The notes beneath the pieces are model-generated. The model saw nothing but the letters and a program-made list of their open reading frames with translations. It was not told the origin of the DNA and searched no databases. The position numbers and the translations under genes were made by a program. A stretch of 64,000 nucleotides of DNA from Phlebotomus papatasi (Eukaryota; Arthropoda; Insecta; Diptera; Psychodidae), in assembly GCF_024763615.1 (NCBI RefSeq), contig NC_077224.1, forward strand, positions 50,230,712 through 50,294,711. The letters run 5' to 3'. Shown in pieces: positions 11,077 to 22,808 of this stretch (position 1 is its first letter; every line of letters begins with the position of its first letter).

Positions 11077-11228
11077 TAGAAAAAAATGGATTGTGCGAAC
11101 CTTAAGTCGTCTGAAGGTAGCGCTTTTTCCCCTATATTATTATAATGGGCCAAATTCATTTAAAACACATTTAAAAAAAATGATTTGTGCGATGCATAAA
11201 TCGTCCGAAGGTAGCGCGTTTTCCCCTA

Positions 11229-12271
11229 TATATATTGCTCTCTCCATAGAGTTCGAACAATAAACATTTTATATGCTAATTCTAGATCTCTAATCACAAA
11301 TTAAATTCCAAAGTAAAATGAACTTAAAACAAATATCTAGTTTGACAAGTTGGAATTAACATTCACCTACTACTGACAAACTATTTGCATTGAGTTGAAT
11401 TTAAAAATTACTTGATAGAAAATGTGAAGTATATTAAAAATTTGACACTAAAAGATTCACTGAAATTCATCCCTTGACTTAGTGGCTTTTACTTTGTTTC
11501 TAAATTGAATTTTGAGAATAATCTTAAATTTTTAGAATCTTATATCATCAGGCTGACCTATTCAATTGTACTTCAATGCAATGGTGCTAATGTTCTGAGT
11601 TTGAAGCATTATATTTTACTGCTGAAACTCAAAGAGAGAGCAGTCATATATGTAATCCTTCTGTAATATCGCCTACCGGTCTTCAAAGACCCCCGCCATA
11701 AGTAAACATTATCTAGAACAGTTTTTTTAGCCATCCCCTTCTTCCTCTTCAAAATAATATTTTTGGTTTATTTCGAAAGCGGCTCCTAGATTTTTTTCAT
11801 TTTCGAATATGTTTCGAAGATAGTCGAATTAGTTTGTCATTAGACACCTATCTTCGAAAAAGTTTTCGATATCGAATTTTGGAAGGTCAAAGTTTAACCA
11901 CTTTAGAAGCCCTATTTTACAAACCGAAATGATTAAATTTGGATTTTTTTGAAAGATTTTGAAATTTCCAACCTGACTGCATTGGACTTAATCGGTAATG
12001 TACCCGTAAATGTTATACCTTTCTCAGATTTACTTGTTTACTGAGGTGATGAGGAAGTTACGACAATTGCTGATCCAACTAACGAACTGTTGCATGAACC
12101 TTAAAGAGTTATTTATCATCTTCCACAAAATGATCGTTAAGTAATTAAAAACGAATAGGAATATAGGCATATTTTGTGCGTAATTTCGGACACAAAAGCT
12201 ATGCTGTCTTGTTTATTAGACAGTTTACAAAATCTATAAATTGAAAAAATAGCAAGTTGTCCTGAATTGGG
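11229..12271. other. AT-rich DNA, nothing recognised
   Basis: No partner repeat and no supported gene. Confidence 0.3.
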
Positions 12272-12490
12272 TAGGGGAGACCGGGGTAGAATTAGCCACC
12301 AAATGATTTTTTTCATTGCGTATAATTAGTACAAAAAATTTTTGTAGAAAGCTGATAAATATTTCAATGAATAGTAAGGGAAGTATATATTTAAAATAAA
12401 GAGTGGTTCTCTCAATATTCCTTCGGAGGCAAACTATAGCATACCATTATATAATACTATACATGGCTAATTCTGCCCCGGTCTCCCCTA
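12272..12490. mobile_element. 219-bp TAGGGGAGACCGGGGTAGA MITE
   Basis: Ends TAGGGGAGACCGGGG and its inverted copy. The first 60 bp (GAATTAGCCACCAAATG, TTCATTGCGTATAATTAG) closely resemble the left part of the larger element at 33940-35011, of which this may be an internally deleted derivative. It is uninterrupted where that element holds a 146-bp palindromic MITE. Confidence 0.75.
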
Positions 12491-13764
12491 CAGTTCACCT
12501 ACCACACCAGAGGGCTTATTTTTCAAATGATATGGCCAAGATTTGAAATGTCGAATACGACTGTAGCTCTTTCAATCGGTAATGCATCGGTAAAGTAGCA
12601 GTATTCCAACCTTTATTTTAAAAATATATTGTTGCCGGAAAATTCTTAAAGTTTACAAACTCGTGAGTGTTCAGAATTTTTCAAAGTAGGTATACTTTAT
12701 AAAGTGTAGACAAAGCCAAGTGACTAGTTTATTGTGTTTCAATTTTCTTTCTAACTCAATTATAATAATTTTTCAATAAGGTGTTTATTTTAAGAAATAA
12801 GTATTTCCCGTAAAGTGTGTATCAGTGGCTTGATTTGGCTGTTATTGGCGGGAAAATGTCGCAAAACTTGGGAGACTGGTTCGAGAACGTGAAGTAATGC
12901 AACAAAAATTGGGAGAATGAGTAATGGGAATGTGAATCGCGAGATTTTCTCCATTTGTCCCGCTTTTTCCTCTATCCTGTCCATTCTCGATGTAGCAGAG
13001 ACATTGGTCTGGTGCGGACCTGTCTGTCGATGTGTCTGACTGGCTGTCTGTCTGCTGAGCCATTTAGCATGGGATCCTCAGGAGTCATCAGCACACTTTC
13101 GATCTCACTCTGCGACGACAGCTCGACTTGACGATGATGAGAATGACATTAAAAATCATTAAACAGGATTGTGCTTTTTACCAAATCGCTTCACACCGAT
13201 GGTATCCAACTCCATGGGAAGCATATATCTCTCTCTTCTAATTTTCTTTCCATGTTTTCTGCTCCCAGCTAATGATTTTTCATGGGATATTCTGGGTACG
13301 AAAGGGAGAGAGGGTGTACGATGAAATCGCACGCACGATAAATTATTCAATTTAACCAGTAAAGGCTTCTTTTACTCAACCCAATAGACCCACTTATGGA
13401 TTCAGAGACGATAAGTGATTTAGAAGTGGTCGCGATTAACGATTCAACCTGCAACTGAAACATAAAAATTGCTAAAGCACGTCCTTAAAATGCCTTTCGG
13501 CGCGGCAAAAGTTACCCAAGTGTGTTTGAAGAGAGACACAACCAAAAATGGACTCAATTATTTTCCGCGGGATCGGCTCGAGACAACACCATCATCATTA
13601 TCTTTTGCCATCCATGATCCTCCTGGAGACATGAGGAGATGGGAGTCTACGCGACGGTATGCCTTTTAATTGAATTACACTCAGCTCTTCGAAATTCCAG
13701 CGACATCTATGAAACACCGAATATTGATCAATTCAAAATTTTGTTTACGTTTTAAAAACGGAGG
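12491..13764. other. Single-copy-looking DNA
   Basis: Contains short frames on both strands (up to 73 codons), none with a recognisable domain. Relatively GC-richer patches near 12950-13140 and 13550-13650 could be host regulatory or exon sequence, but no splice-supported frame was found. Confidence 0.3.
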
Positions 13765-13766
13765 TA

Positions 13767-14112
13767 CAGTAGAGTTCCTCAAATTTGAACATTTGGGGGG
13801 TATGGATGACATTTCGCACTCCTCAAATTTGAAAAACATTTTCAAAAATGTAACGGAATTCATGTAAAATTCACTTTTCCTAAATTAATAAAAATAACTT
13901 TAGAGAATTTTATCAATTGGATTTGTTGTTAAATAGGTGGAATTTGTTGAAAAAATTAATATAATACGACAATATTTATGAAACACTAGAGAAAAATAGT
14001 TCTAATTTAAACTCCATGCAAAATTTCTTTTACATAACCTCATATTTTACATTTTGAATGCAACCGTCGCGTCATTCAAATTTGAGGAGTTCAAATTTGA
14101 GGAACTCAACTG
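13767..14112. mobile_element. CAGTAGAGTTCCTC MITE, copy 1 (346 bp)
   Basis: Left end CAGTAGAGTTCCTCAAATTT and inverted right end CAGTTGAGTTCCTCAAATTT, with TA on both sides (13765-13766, 14113-14114). A second internal copy of the ATTTGAGGAGT word sits inside each end. Copy 2 at 33069-33408 is clearly homologous along the whole length. End sequence and TA target suggest a Tc1/mariner-type non-autonomous element. Confidence 0.85.
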
Positions 14113-14353
14113 TACGTAAAACGTTTACAACTTTTATTGGATCTGCGACAATCGCTATGTTGTTGTCTAACGGCACTTTGAAATACTGTCTGTAAATCCT
14201 GAAACAAACTGAAAGGTCATAACTTTGCATTAAAAACGACGATGAAACACCTTGAAGAAATATCGATCGACTTGTCACAAAACACAATTAAAAATAAAAT
14301 ACTACGAATCGTATCTGAAAACAGAATTTTCCTATGATGTATTTAGACTGTAA

Positions 14354-14498
14354 TGCCCAGAGCACAATAACTTTTGTTTGTAAACATCTTTTCGGAGATT
14401 CCTATGAGAGGGAGTGAGATCTATATCTAGGCATCTCGCTTACTCTCATAGAAATTTTGTAAACATCTTTATAAACAGAAGTTATTATGCGTTGGGCA
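14354..14498. mobile_element. Palindromic TGCCCA MITE, copy 1 (145 bp, TAA duplication)
   Basis: Almost entirely a foldback: left TGCCCAGAGCACAATAACTT, right inverted TGCCCAACGCATAATAACTT, with a central AGATCTATATCTAG-like core. A TAA trinucleotide flanks both ends (14351-14353, 14499-14501), matching the TWA target of PIF/Harbinger elements. Copies at 33994 and 54721. Confidence 0.85.
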
Positions 14499-14878
14499 TA
14501 ATGCATTTAAACTCATGACATCGGCAATCCACACAATATAAATTCGTCTTTACAATTGAATTCTTTTAGTTACGACTGAACCATCGTGTGACTTTCCTAT
14601 TGAGCATTATGTATGAAAACCCTGGTAGATGGCAGTGCGTCTTTTAGTGAGGTTATCTGTCACACCTTAATGTCTCAAACTTAATTGTGGAACCAATTAT
14701 TTATCATCTTAAATATAGCATAAGATCAATCTCAAGAACGCGTTCATTTGGCAAAATATTCTTCCCCTAACTGGCCTATTTTATTCACTGTCCTAGATAC
14801 CGTCCTAAAATACTGTCCTAGATCGGCTCCGTTCAGTAATAACCTTTCGAAAAGTTAATGCTACTCCAAAGTCAAACC

Positions 14879-15356
14879 CCGGCCGGAACAAAATCGGAGC
14901 TATAACATATTTCCATGATACTAGTCTGACAAAAATCTGAGTCCGATTTGTATTATATTTTTCATTTAAAAATATATGATATTCGTACCCTGTAATTGTC
15001 CGAGATATGTTCCACTGTCACAATAACATCGAAAATAAATGTGCAATTTTTTTTTTACTATTTTGCAAAGATTTATACGAAAAGAGGCATAAAAGTAGCC
15101 AATGAAGGAAACGTAATTCTTCCTGTAAGAAAATTGCCTCATCAGATGAAAAAATTAATATTTGTGATTCACACGTACACGGCAGTCACACCAATACTAA
15201 TGCTGCCAAAAAGTCTCTTCCACTAGTAAAATGACACAGTCTTTTATATGGAGGGTAGGTCTACAATCGGCCTACTATCCCGACTATAGTAGGCTTACTC
15301 TCCCTATTAGTATATAATATTTATCTAATATTGTAATAACATTTGTTCCGGCTGGG
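14879..15356. mobile_element. 478-bp element with CCGGCCGGAACAAA ends
   Basis: Left end CCGGCCGGAACAAA, right end inverted CCCAGCCGGAACAAA. Flanking GTCAAACC and ACCAAACC could be an imperfect 8-bp target duplication, as in hAT elements. It contains a short palindromic TAGGCTTACTC/CGGCCTACTAT region near 15260-15300 and no convincing coding frame. Confidence 0.55.
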
Positions 15357-15466
15357 ACCAAACCTATTCGAAATCTGCCGAAAACCTAAAGTTCAAGTTC
15401 ACGCACTCACCGCTTTAGCGCTGATTCTTCTGCATTTTCGAATTTCGGAATTCTTTACACTTAAAT

Positions 15467-15596
15467 CAGAGGTGTGCTTGAACCGTTTGAAACCGAATAA
15501 ACGTCAAAATAAGTTTGTTCAAGTAGTGTTTTGACCATTGATGTACAAGTTTCTTTTGACGTTTTTTCGGTTTCAAACCGTTTTTGTACTCTTCTG
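15467..15596. mobile_element. hAT-type MITE, copy 1 (130 bp)
   Basis: Begins CAGAGGTGTGC and is strongly foldback, with AACCGTTTGAAACCGAATAA on the left matched by the inverted right half. A perfect 8-bp duplication ACTTAAAT (15459-15466, 15597-15604) replaces the single ACTTCAAT seen in uninterrupted paralogues of the host repeat. The CAGRGGTG end and 8-bp duplication are hallmarks of hAT elements. Copy 2 at 38549. Confidence 0.9.
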
Positions 15597-15880
15597 ACTT
15601 AAATCGTCAACAATAGTGTGCAAATGTTTCCTGCGAAAAGTAATTTTTTGTGTAGTTTTGTGGAATTTCAGCATGGCAGAACGTTTGAATTGCAATTTTA
15701 TTGAAATAAATGTCTTTTTCATGAACTGGCTGACTTCTGCGTAACTCGTCGGTTTAAATCGTTTAAACGTTCGAACTTCCAACGTGTTTTTAGGCGAGTT
15801 TTTTCTGATATACCTTAGAATCGGTAAAGGAAAAACCGCAACCGGAGAGAGCTCTCAAATCGAGAAGGTTATTACTGAAT

Positions 15881-17194
15881 GAGAGCATTGTGGCCACTTT
15901 GGCTCTCACCTCTGGATTCTCCAAGCATTCGTATGTGATGCATGGAAAGTGAATCGCAAAGACAAAACAACAACAATAATAATGCGTTTTCAGCAAAAGT
16001 GGTACAGAAAGTGGAGGTCACATCAAGAAAATCAGTGCAGAGATAAAAAAAATGTTGGGGACTCTTAGGGAGCAAAAGGCGTATAGGATCTTCACCGGTG
16101 GCAAATCGATCGATAGCAACCGCACAAGCAAATCTATTTGATGCAGTGCGGGATGTGCTGTGACCATTAAAAAACTCGCACACATCTCATCAAATATACA
16201 TAGAGAGATGCATGATGTGTCGAGCAGGATATATTGCATATAGGAATTTAAATGGGACCAGAGGATAGGAGGACGGATGGGGAGTATCGCTCCGAGTCAC
16301 CCGAATAAAATGGTCGCTGGCCAAATATTTATTTTGCGCGACTAACAACCTGTAAAAATGGGTGAGGGAATGCACGCGGGAATCAAATCAAAAGTCCCAA
16401 TTACTGGGAAATCTCCTTCCTATATCACATGGGCAAAAAGCCCCCATCGTCCTTTTGGCCTCTTGTGCATCCTTCCCAACTGACGCAATTGCAACTCCCC
16501 AATGCTCCACTATTTAAGTATTCATTTCAAGTTTGTTATACACACATGAATTCATTTATGGATTTGGGAATTCCGCACAGAGCACCCGTGACTGTTACAA
16601 ACTAACTAGCCACTCGAATTTATTTATTCCTCACCCAACCTTCGACAGACACGCTGTGCCCTTCGACCCCGCGCGACCAAGATAAATATTTCGCGTATGA
16701 AATCAATTTTCAATTGCGCACCACTATCCGCAATTCCCTTTTTTTTTCTTCCATACTCCTCAGTGTATTTTAATTGGTGTATGACTTTGGCAATTGAGGA
16801 ACTTCAATGGATATTTTATTGCAATCAAAATCTCCATTGGAGTGGTCGGCAGAAAGCAATTTGGACTGAATTTGAAGGGGAATTATTCATCTAAACAATC
16901 ACTATTGATGAGGGATGTTTTTCTATTTCCAAAGGTTAGTAAATTGGGTGAATTCAAAGCCGCTTTCAATTTAGATTTTTGTGAACGGTTTTTAGAAAAA
17001 AATCTCAGATTTTTCTTATTTTAAATGTTGTACAAACTTGAGGTATGTGTTAAAGTTATAATTTTTAGACGTGGATACTTTGCATATTAAACTGGATCAT
17101 GCTCTGTCTTAAATATATAAAGCTTTCAGAAATCAACTCCTTGATTAAAGGAAAACTGAAGAAAACGTACTAACGAATTGACGTACTACAAAAA
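15881..17194. other. Single-copy-looking DNA
   Basis: No repeat partner in the window; short frames on both strands (60-103 codons) without domains. Possibly host intergenic or intronic sequence. Confidence 0.3.
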
Positions 17195-17690
17195 GTCTTT
17201 ATCTGTTAATAAACGGTTTGAAACGATTTATAGGCTTCCTAAAAGATTTCTAAAATAATGTCAAAAAAGCATAGACATCTCGCTAATGAACATACACTTT
17301 TAAGGATCTGTTTCGAAAAGTAGATGTTCAACCCTCCCTCGGTTCAATTTCTGATCTTAAGGAGTCATCCATTAAACGGAATGTTCAAAGAAACTGTCTA
17401 GGCAAAGATATTTTATTTAAACTATGTGTACCGTGTACCCATTTCCTTGTGATACTCCTTCAGCAGTTCTAGGATTCATAGAGAATTCTACTATATCTAC
17501 TATTTCCAATTATATCAAATGTCCCTTGGCTAACAGCGTATATGAAGCTTAGTCGGTCAACTTTGAAACGTATTCAGAAATTAAAAAATCGGACGACGTA
17601 TTTTCGAGATATGTCAAAAATATGATCATGGCCTGTAACGTTTTGCCTTCATCTCTTACAGCCTACATAATCGAACAAACAGACGAACAG
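17195..17690. repeat. Diverged R1 family copy
   Basis: Shares AAACGGTTTGAAACGATTTA, the CGGACGACGTATTTT word and the ATATGATCATGG region with the better R1 copies, in the same order and direction. Its 3' end runs straight into the GAAC-rich tract where the other copies have the short CAGACAGACAAAC motif. Confidence 0.45.
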
Positions 17691-17965
17691 ACGAACGAAC
17701 GAATACCTATAGACGAATGGATTTAAATGGATGAAGGAACAAACGATCGAATGCCTGAACAGATCAACGGATGAACGACGAATGGATGAACCTAATGGAC
17801 GACGAACGAACGATCGACGAACGAACAAACAAAAAACTAGCACATGAACGTATAATTGAATGAATGAGCAAGTGGATGAAAAATCTCAACAGAAGAATAA
17901 TTTAAACGGAGGAATGGACAAATAGACGAGCAGACTAGCAAATAAACGGGTGAACGTGAACGTAC
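17660..17965. repeat. Degenerate GAAC/GAATGGAT low-complexity tract
   Basis: About 300 bp built from imperfect GACGAACGAAC, GAACAAAC and GATGAACG words, purine-rich on the plus strand. Neighbouring R1 sequence suggests it grew from the CAGACGAACAAAC end of an R1 copy. Confidence 0.7.
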
Positions 17966-18112
17966 AACCAATCGAACCGCCTAATGGAAAAACGTAGAAC
18001 GGATGACTGAAAGAACAAGGGGGAAGTGGGAAGCCTTTGAATGTGGGGCAGCTTTGAAATTGGGATTTTTCACCTATTTTGAAATAAAATTGACCCTTAT
18101 CATGATACACTC

Positions 18113-18252
18113 AATCCCGACATTATGCATTCGGGATTATGCACCTGACGGAATTATGCATATATATACAATTATGCAAGTTTGCCTAGCATTTAGAGTT
18201 AAATTATGATATCATTTTTTAAATACGCCTGAATGTATACTATTTTGCGACG
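18113..18252. repeat. GGATTATGCAC interspersed repeat, copy 1
   Basis: Shares GGATTATGCAC, ATTATGCAA, TTTGCCTA, the ATGATATCATTTTTTAAATAC-like end and AATGTATAC with 32243-32390. It may be the end of a larger unrecognised element. A cluster of four ATTATGCA words is conspicuous. Confidence 0.5.
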
Positions 18253-18988
18253 CGGGAAATTTGATAACACTGTACTTCTTTTTCAGAATAAAACTTTAAT
18301 TCCTTTTATTAGCAATAGTACAAGCTGACTAACATACAGGCAAACGCAGAAACAATGTGGGGTAACTGGACCAAATTTCAGCATAGTTGCATGCAAGCGC
18401 CAAAGTCTTAAATTTTAAATGTAATATTTTCAATACAAATTGATTTTTTGTTACTTCTTTTTAAAGAAGTGTTGCTGAAAACCTTGTAGATAGTTTGTCG
18501 CCTTTGTTTTCTCTAAAATGATTCCCAATACATTTTAAAGCTAATAAAAATATAGACATAGTTTTGGGTAATATTTCGGCCATCCTGATTTTCGTAGTTC
18601 CTTGTCCTTCCGGAATTCTTCCAAAGTCTTTTTCACATCATCTTGTTCGTCGAAGTTACATTTTCTGTTATGTTTTTGCATTGTATAACCTCTGGAGTAT
18701 GCAAAAGCAACAAAATTTATAGAAATTTGTGGAATAAAAGAAGTGGCCGAAATTGCAAGCTGGCCGAAATTTTATACAATTACCCTACCATCTTTGTTTT
18801 GGAAATCGTCTACTGTTCAAACGTGAATGTTAAAATATGTGTTAAAGAATCAGCTTCAACCGGGTGGAAGGTGAAAATTTTAATATATCAAAAACTTGTC
18901 AAATTATAAATTTATATTGCGCTTACCGTGGAGTTCAAGCATATTGAACAATAAATTGTCTAATTACCAATTTTTATTTCAAAATTGT
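18253..18988. other. Unassigned AT-rich DNA
   Basis: Weak inverted similarity between GGGGTAACTGG near 18359 and CAATTACCCTACC near 18780, with GGCCGAAAT words at 18747 and 18765, hints at a decayed TIR element, but the ends are too diverged to call. Confidence 0.25.
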
Positions 18989-18990
18989 TA

Positions 18991-20162
18991 TAGGGGAAAC
19001 TGGGGCACCACCAAACAGGGGTACCACCAAACACTGCGATTTTTTAAATAGGTATAAGATTTCAGAGAATGAGACTTACATGAAATCATAGATACTATAG
19101 GGATGCTTGTCCAGAGTAAGAATGATCCACATAGTTCAAGTAGTTTAGAAATAAGAATATTTTTTCGCAAAATTGTGAGATTTTGATAATTTTAGTCATT
19201 TATATATCTACCTGGAAAATAAAACTGAAATAAGTTACATCAAATTTCACTACACCAGTACTTTCCTACATGTTTTGGGATAATATTTATGTATCTACTA
19301 AAGAAATTAATGTTCACATTTTTTTAAAAGAATATAAAATCCATCACAAAACAGAGTTTGGGGCATCAAAAAACAGCCAAATTTCTCAAAATTGCAGATG
19401 TCGCGAGCGTAGCTTGAATGGCAAAATTTTTCCTCTTATCTTTCTTACTCTTCATCTCCCTCTTTGTTCGATTTCTGAAATTTAAATCCATCCATGGGAT
19501 TTTCATTCAAGACTCAGGGGAAATATAGTTTCAAGAACCCAATTTTGCATTAAATGATTCTTAACGATTCTTAAATGATTTTAATCAAGGATTGACGAAT
19601 GATTTTTCGATTTTATTACAAATAATCAGAAGAGCGTGTAAAATTTGAACTTTAGGTATAGTGTTTGCCACGATTTTAGTGGCGCTGCTTTCCATTCAGA
19701 AGTCGAATGTTGTCAAAATGATGAAAAATCCATTGAAAAATATGTTCGGTGTGCAGTGCTTTAGTTTTTTGCTATTTTGGTCACTCATTCTAAATTTTGC
19801 AGTGCTTTTTTGAGAATTATTTACTTTTTCAATACCTTCTTTATAATTAAGAGTTGTGGTGAATGCCCAAAATAACTTCAATGGGTGAGAAAATGAGGTG
19901 TTTTTTGGTGCCCCGGAAAGTGTTTGGTGGTACCCCGGGTGGTTGGAAAAAAGCGAAAAATGCATGGTGACACAATTTTCCTTTTTACGGAAAATTGAAG
20001 TGCTTCACCCTTCACATCATCCTTGTATACATTAATATGCAGCCTATACCTAAGACTATAACATGGGGTAAGCAACATTTTTCTAAAATTCACAGTTTTC
20101 TTAGGAAATTCAGTCAAAATCGCATCTTTCAAAAGTGTTTGGTGGTACCCCAGTTTCCCCTA
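18991..20162. mobile_element. 1172-bp TAGGGGAAAC TIR element
   Basis: Left TAGGGGAAACTGGGGCACCA, right inverted TAGGGGAAACTGGGGTACCA, flanked by TA on both sides (18989-18990, 20163-20164). The word GTTTGGTGGTACCCC occurs in both orientations near the ends (about 19018, 19921, 20137). Three frames of 60-89 codons on the minus strand lack recognisable domains, so coding is not supported. Confidence 0.78.
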
Positions 20163-20472
20163 TACATCATACTAAGTTCTTTACCAAAAGCTTAACTTAC
20201 CAGAAATGAAATAAAGACTGAGCAAAATTTAGTAATAATACAAAAGTCATGTTACGTAAAGACATTCCTGGAAACAGGTAGCCCCATAAGTTCATAAAAG
20301 CTTTGAAAAACTATTTTGCACTTATGCTTACGGTCATACTGAAAAATATTATCATTAATTTGACAATATGGAATTAATTACCTGACATCATGGTTAAAAT
20401 CCTAGGATCCAAGGACTATCTATTAGCACTTTAAGAAGTCATGTTATGACCTAATGGCACCCTAATGGATTC

Positions 20473-20911
20473 GTTCAGTAATAAACCTTTCGAAGAGACA
20501 AAGCCACTACAGATCCAAGCCAAACCTTTTCGAAAATCTACGGAAAGCCTAAAGCGCAAGTTCACGTACTCACCGCTTTAGCGCTAACTGTTATATCATT
20601 CCCGTCATTTCTAATTTCGGTATTCTTGACACTTCAATCGTCAACAATGTCAACAATAGTGTGCAAACGTTTGCTGTAATAAGTGATTTTTTATGTAGTT
20701 TTATGGAATTTCAGGATGGCAGAACGTTTGAATCGCGGTTTCATTAAAATCCATGTTCTTTTCATAAACTTTCTCACTTTTGTGTAACTCGTCAGTTTAA
20801 ACGTATGAACATCAACGATTTTTTAGGTAAGTTCTTTCTGATATATCTTCGAATCGGTACAGAAAAAATCTCAACCGGTGAGAGCTCTAAAATCGGAAAG
20901 GTTATTTGAAC
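20473..20911. mobile_element. GTTCAGTAATAACC element, copy B (439 bp)
   Basis: Continuous member of the family with GTTCAGTAATAAACC at the left and GGTTATTTGAAC at the right. It contains the shared words AAGCCACT, GAAAATCTACGG, TCACCGCTTTAGCGCT, and ATCTTCGAATCGGTACAG. It is the reference copy for reading insertions in copies A and E. Confidence 0.8.
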
Positions 20912-22456
20912 GGGGAGGATTCTGTACCAATCGGTGTACGAAATTTGAACATTTACTCTTGTAGGAAAAGGTGGATTAATAAAAAAACGTCTTACTACAC
21001 GTTTTATTAGATACATTAAATAAATTTCAATATTTCGACGAAATTGTTAATTAGTGTTCCATGTCGAACATGTGTTCCTTCGACCCATTATAAGTGAAAA
21101 ATAATTTTGAAATTTTCTAAAGCGAAGTCCACGTGAATTTGTCGTAACTGTCTTCTGTTATAAGAAAGTTTACACTAAGGTATTTCTTGTACCTAATTTT
21201 ATTTGGGAATTACAACATTTATTAAGAAAGTAACGAATAGCGCATGTTACAGTTTGAAAAACAATTGGACTGAGAACTTAAAATCTTTAAAATACAGATA
21301 TAATCAACTATCAATGGACACTAATAAAATAAAAAATCCAGCTTAATCGCATTAACTTGTATAATTGAAATACTTAAGCGCACAACAATTAGATTTAATC
21401 AAATCTTCATTCTAGTTAAAATGCAATTTTAAACGTATTCGCATCATTAAATGGATCACAGCAGGACAGGCGAGGATGTGCAACTAATGAGACAACTTTC
21501 GTCATCTCGAAGTTCTGGCTTTTTGTGCAATATCACCCAGAACCACTCTTCCTTCTTCCAGCACTCCCTCTGAGGATGATGCTGAGAGTACTGGAGGATT
21601 GTGAAGGAAAAAAAAGGCAGTGATGAAAGAAGTTCCACGCGAGAATATCAAATACACAAACACACACTAAAGCGATTTAATGATGTTTTTTGGGGCAAAA
21701 GAACGAAAATCAAATTAAAAATCCAAACTGTTGAATTCGTTAATCGAAAATAATGACGACACTATTCGCATACTGAATCTCTCGGATCATTATTTGACTT
21801 TGACAAAAGATCAATGGGATTTATTCTTCTTCCCTTCACCTTTTTTTCACCCATTCACGATTTTTCCTAAAGTAATATGTTTCATCTGTGACTTCTTTCT
21901 GCTCCGCGCATTCGGATGGAATCGAAACTGAATTATTAATTTGCATTTAAAAAAAAACTATATCACATTCTTGAATGACGGTTCAGTCCTCATGTGCGTC
22001 TTTGTGTTACATAAATTAACTGTTCCAATTTCTGCAAATTACGGTAATGATGGTATGGACAAACTTTCTTAATTGGATGTGAATCTCTTGTCAAACCAAC
22101 AACTTCTCCATCTCCAAAGCATCCAACTCACCCACTTTTTGCCGAACACACAATGTGCTCTTCATCCCTATTATGGGCGGAATGCATTTACTCAAGTGAT
22201 TTTCTCAACAAACAAAATTCCTCATATATAACATTGTAATGCATTGAAACTTATTTTATTAAATAGGGGTGCTTGAGTGACAAAGCAGGTGGGTGAATAT
22301 TTTACCTTTTAAGAGAAATAGACCACCCCCTAAATTCACAAGATTCTTCTGTACAGAGTTGAGAACAAAAAGTAAATTACTATAAGATAGATAAAATTGT
22401 AAAGATAATATGAGTATATTCTCGAAATTTATAAAAACGAAATACCTGAAATAGAT
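20912..22456. other. Single-copy-looking AT-rich DNA
   Basis: No repeat partner and no supported gene; a GC-richer patch near 21460-21620 has frames on the minus strand of at most 60 codons. Confidence 0.3.
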
Positions 22457-22510
22457 AGGGGAAAGTGCCCATGCTTCATACGATCCCAAACTTCGTAATG
22501 ATCAGTTTAG
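22457..22510 (+). repeat. Solo end of a TAGGGGAAAGTGCCC element
   Basis: Matches the left end of the element at 29597-29817 (TAGGGGAAAGTGCCCATGCT, then ATACG, TCCCAA) but no right end was found downstream. Probably a truncated or decayed copy. Confidence 0.5.
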
Positions 22511-22633
22511 CAAGCTGCCTCTCGCCTTAAATCGGAAAGAGGTCTTCAGATTAGAGGTTTAGCCTATTTTCCGAAAGTCTCAAAATCCTAACTAGTGAGC
22601 AATTTTATTGCATTTAGAGAACCTAATGGCTAC

Positions 22634-22807
22634 GTTCAGTAATAACCTTTACAAGAGACAAAGCCACTCCAAAGCCAAGACAAACATATTTGAAAATCTA
22701 CCGCAAGCCTAAAGTGCAAGTTCATATACCCGCCGGCGCTTTAGCGCTGATTGTTTTGCCATTTCGAATTTCGATATTCTTGACACTTCAATCATCAACA
22801 ATGGCTA
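22634..22807. mobile_element. GTTCAGTAATAACC element, copy C (5' third only)
   Basis: Only the first 175 bp of the family are present, ending CAATCATCAACAATGGCT, immediately followed by copy D. The partial direct duplication suggests unequal exchange or template slip within the element. Confidence 0.7.
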
Positions 22808-22808
22808 A

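Larger units (their letters stand above)
9369..11134. mobile_element. GGGGAAAGCRCGCT inverted-repeat element, set X (interrupted)
   Basis: The left arm 9369-9483 (TAGGGGAAAGCACGCTATCT) is matched in inverted order by 9598-9635 plus 10105-10118 plus 11077-11134, which ends TAGCGCTTTTTCCCCTA. The right arm is split by a SINE (9636-10094) and by a TAGGGGAGAC element (10119-11076). A free copy of the same right arm at 51925-52018 is continuous across both sites, confirming the two insertions. Confidence 0.6.
9489..11228. mobile_element. GGGGAAAGCGCGCT inverted-repeat element, set Y
   Basis: Left arm 9489-9580 (TAGGGGAAAGCGCGCTACCT, ending in GGCCCATTATAATA) and right arm 11136-11228 are near-complementary over about 90 bp. 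They interleave with set X, giving the order X-left, Y-left, X-right, Y-right. Same end family as X. Confidence 0.55.
14831..15880. mobile_element. GTTCAGTAATAACC element, copy A, interrupted twice
   Basis: Left end GTTCAGTAATAACCTTTCGA, right end inverted TTCAGTAATAACC. Compared with the uninterrupted 439-bp copy B (20473-20911), it carries two extra blocks: a 478-bp element at 14879-15356 and a hAT-type MITE at 15467-15596. Confidence 0.75.
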
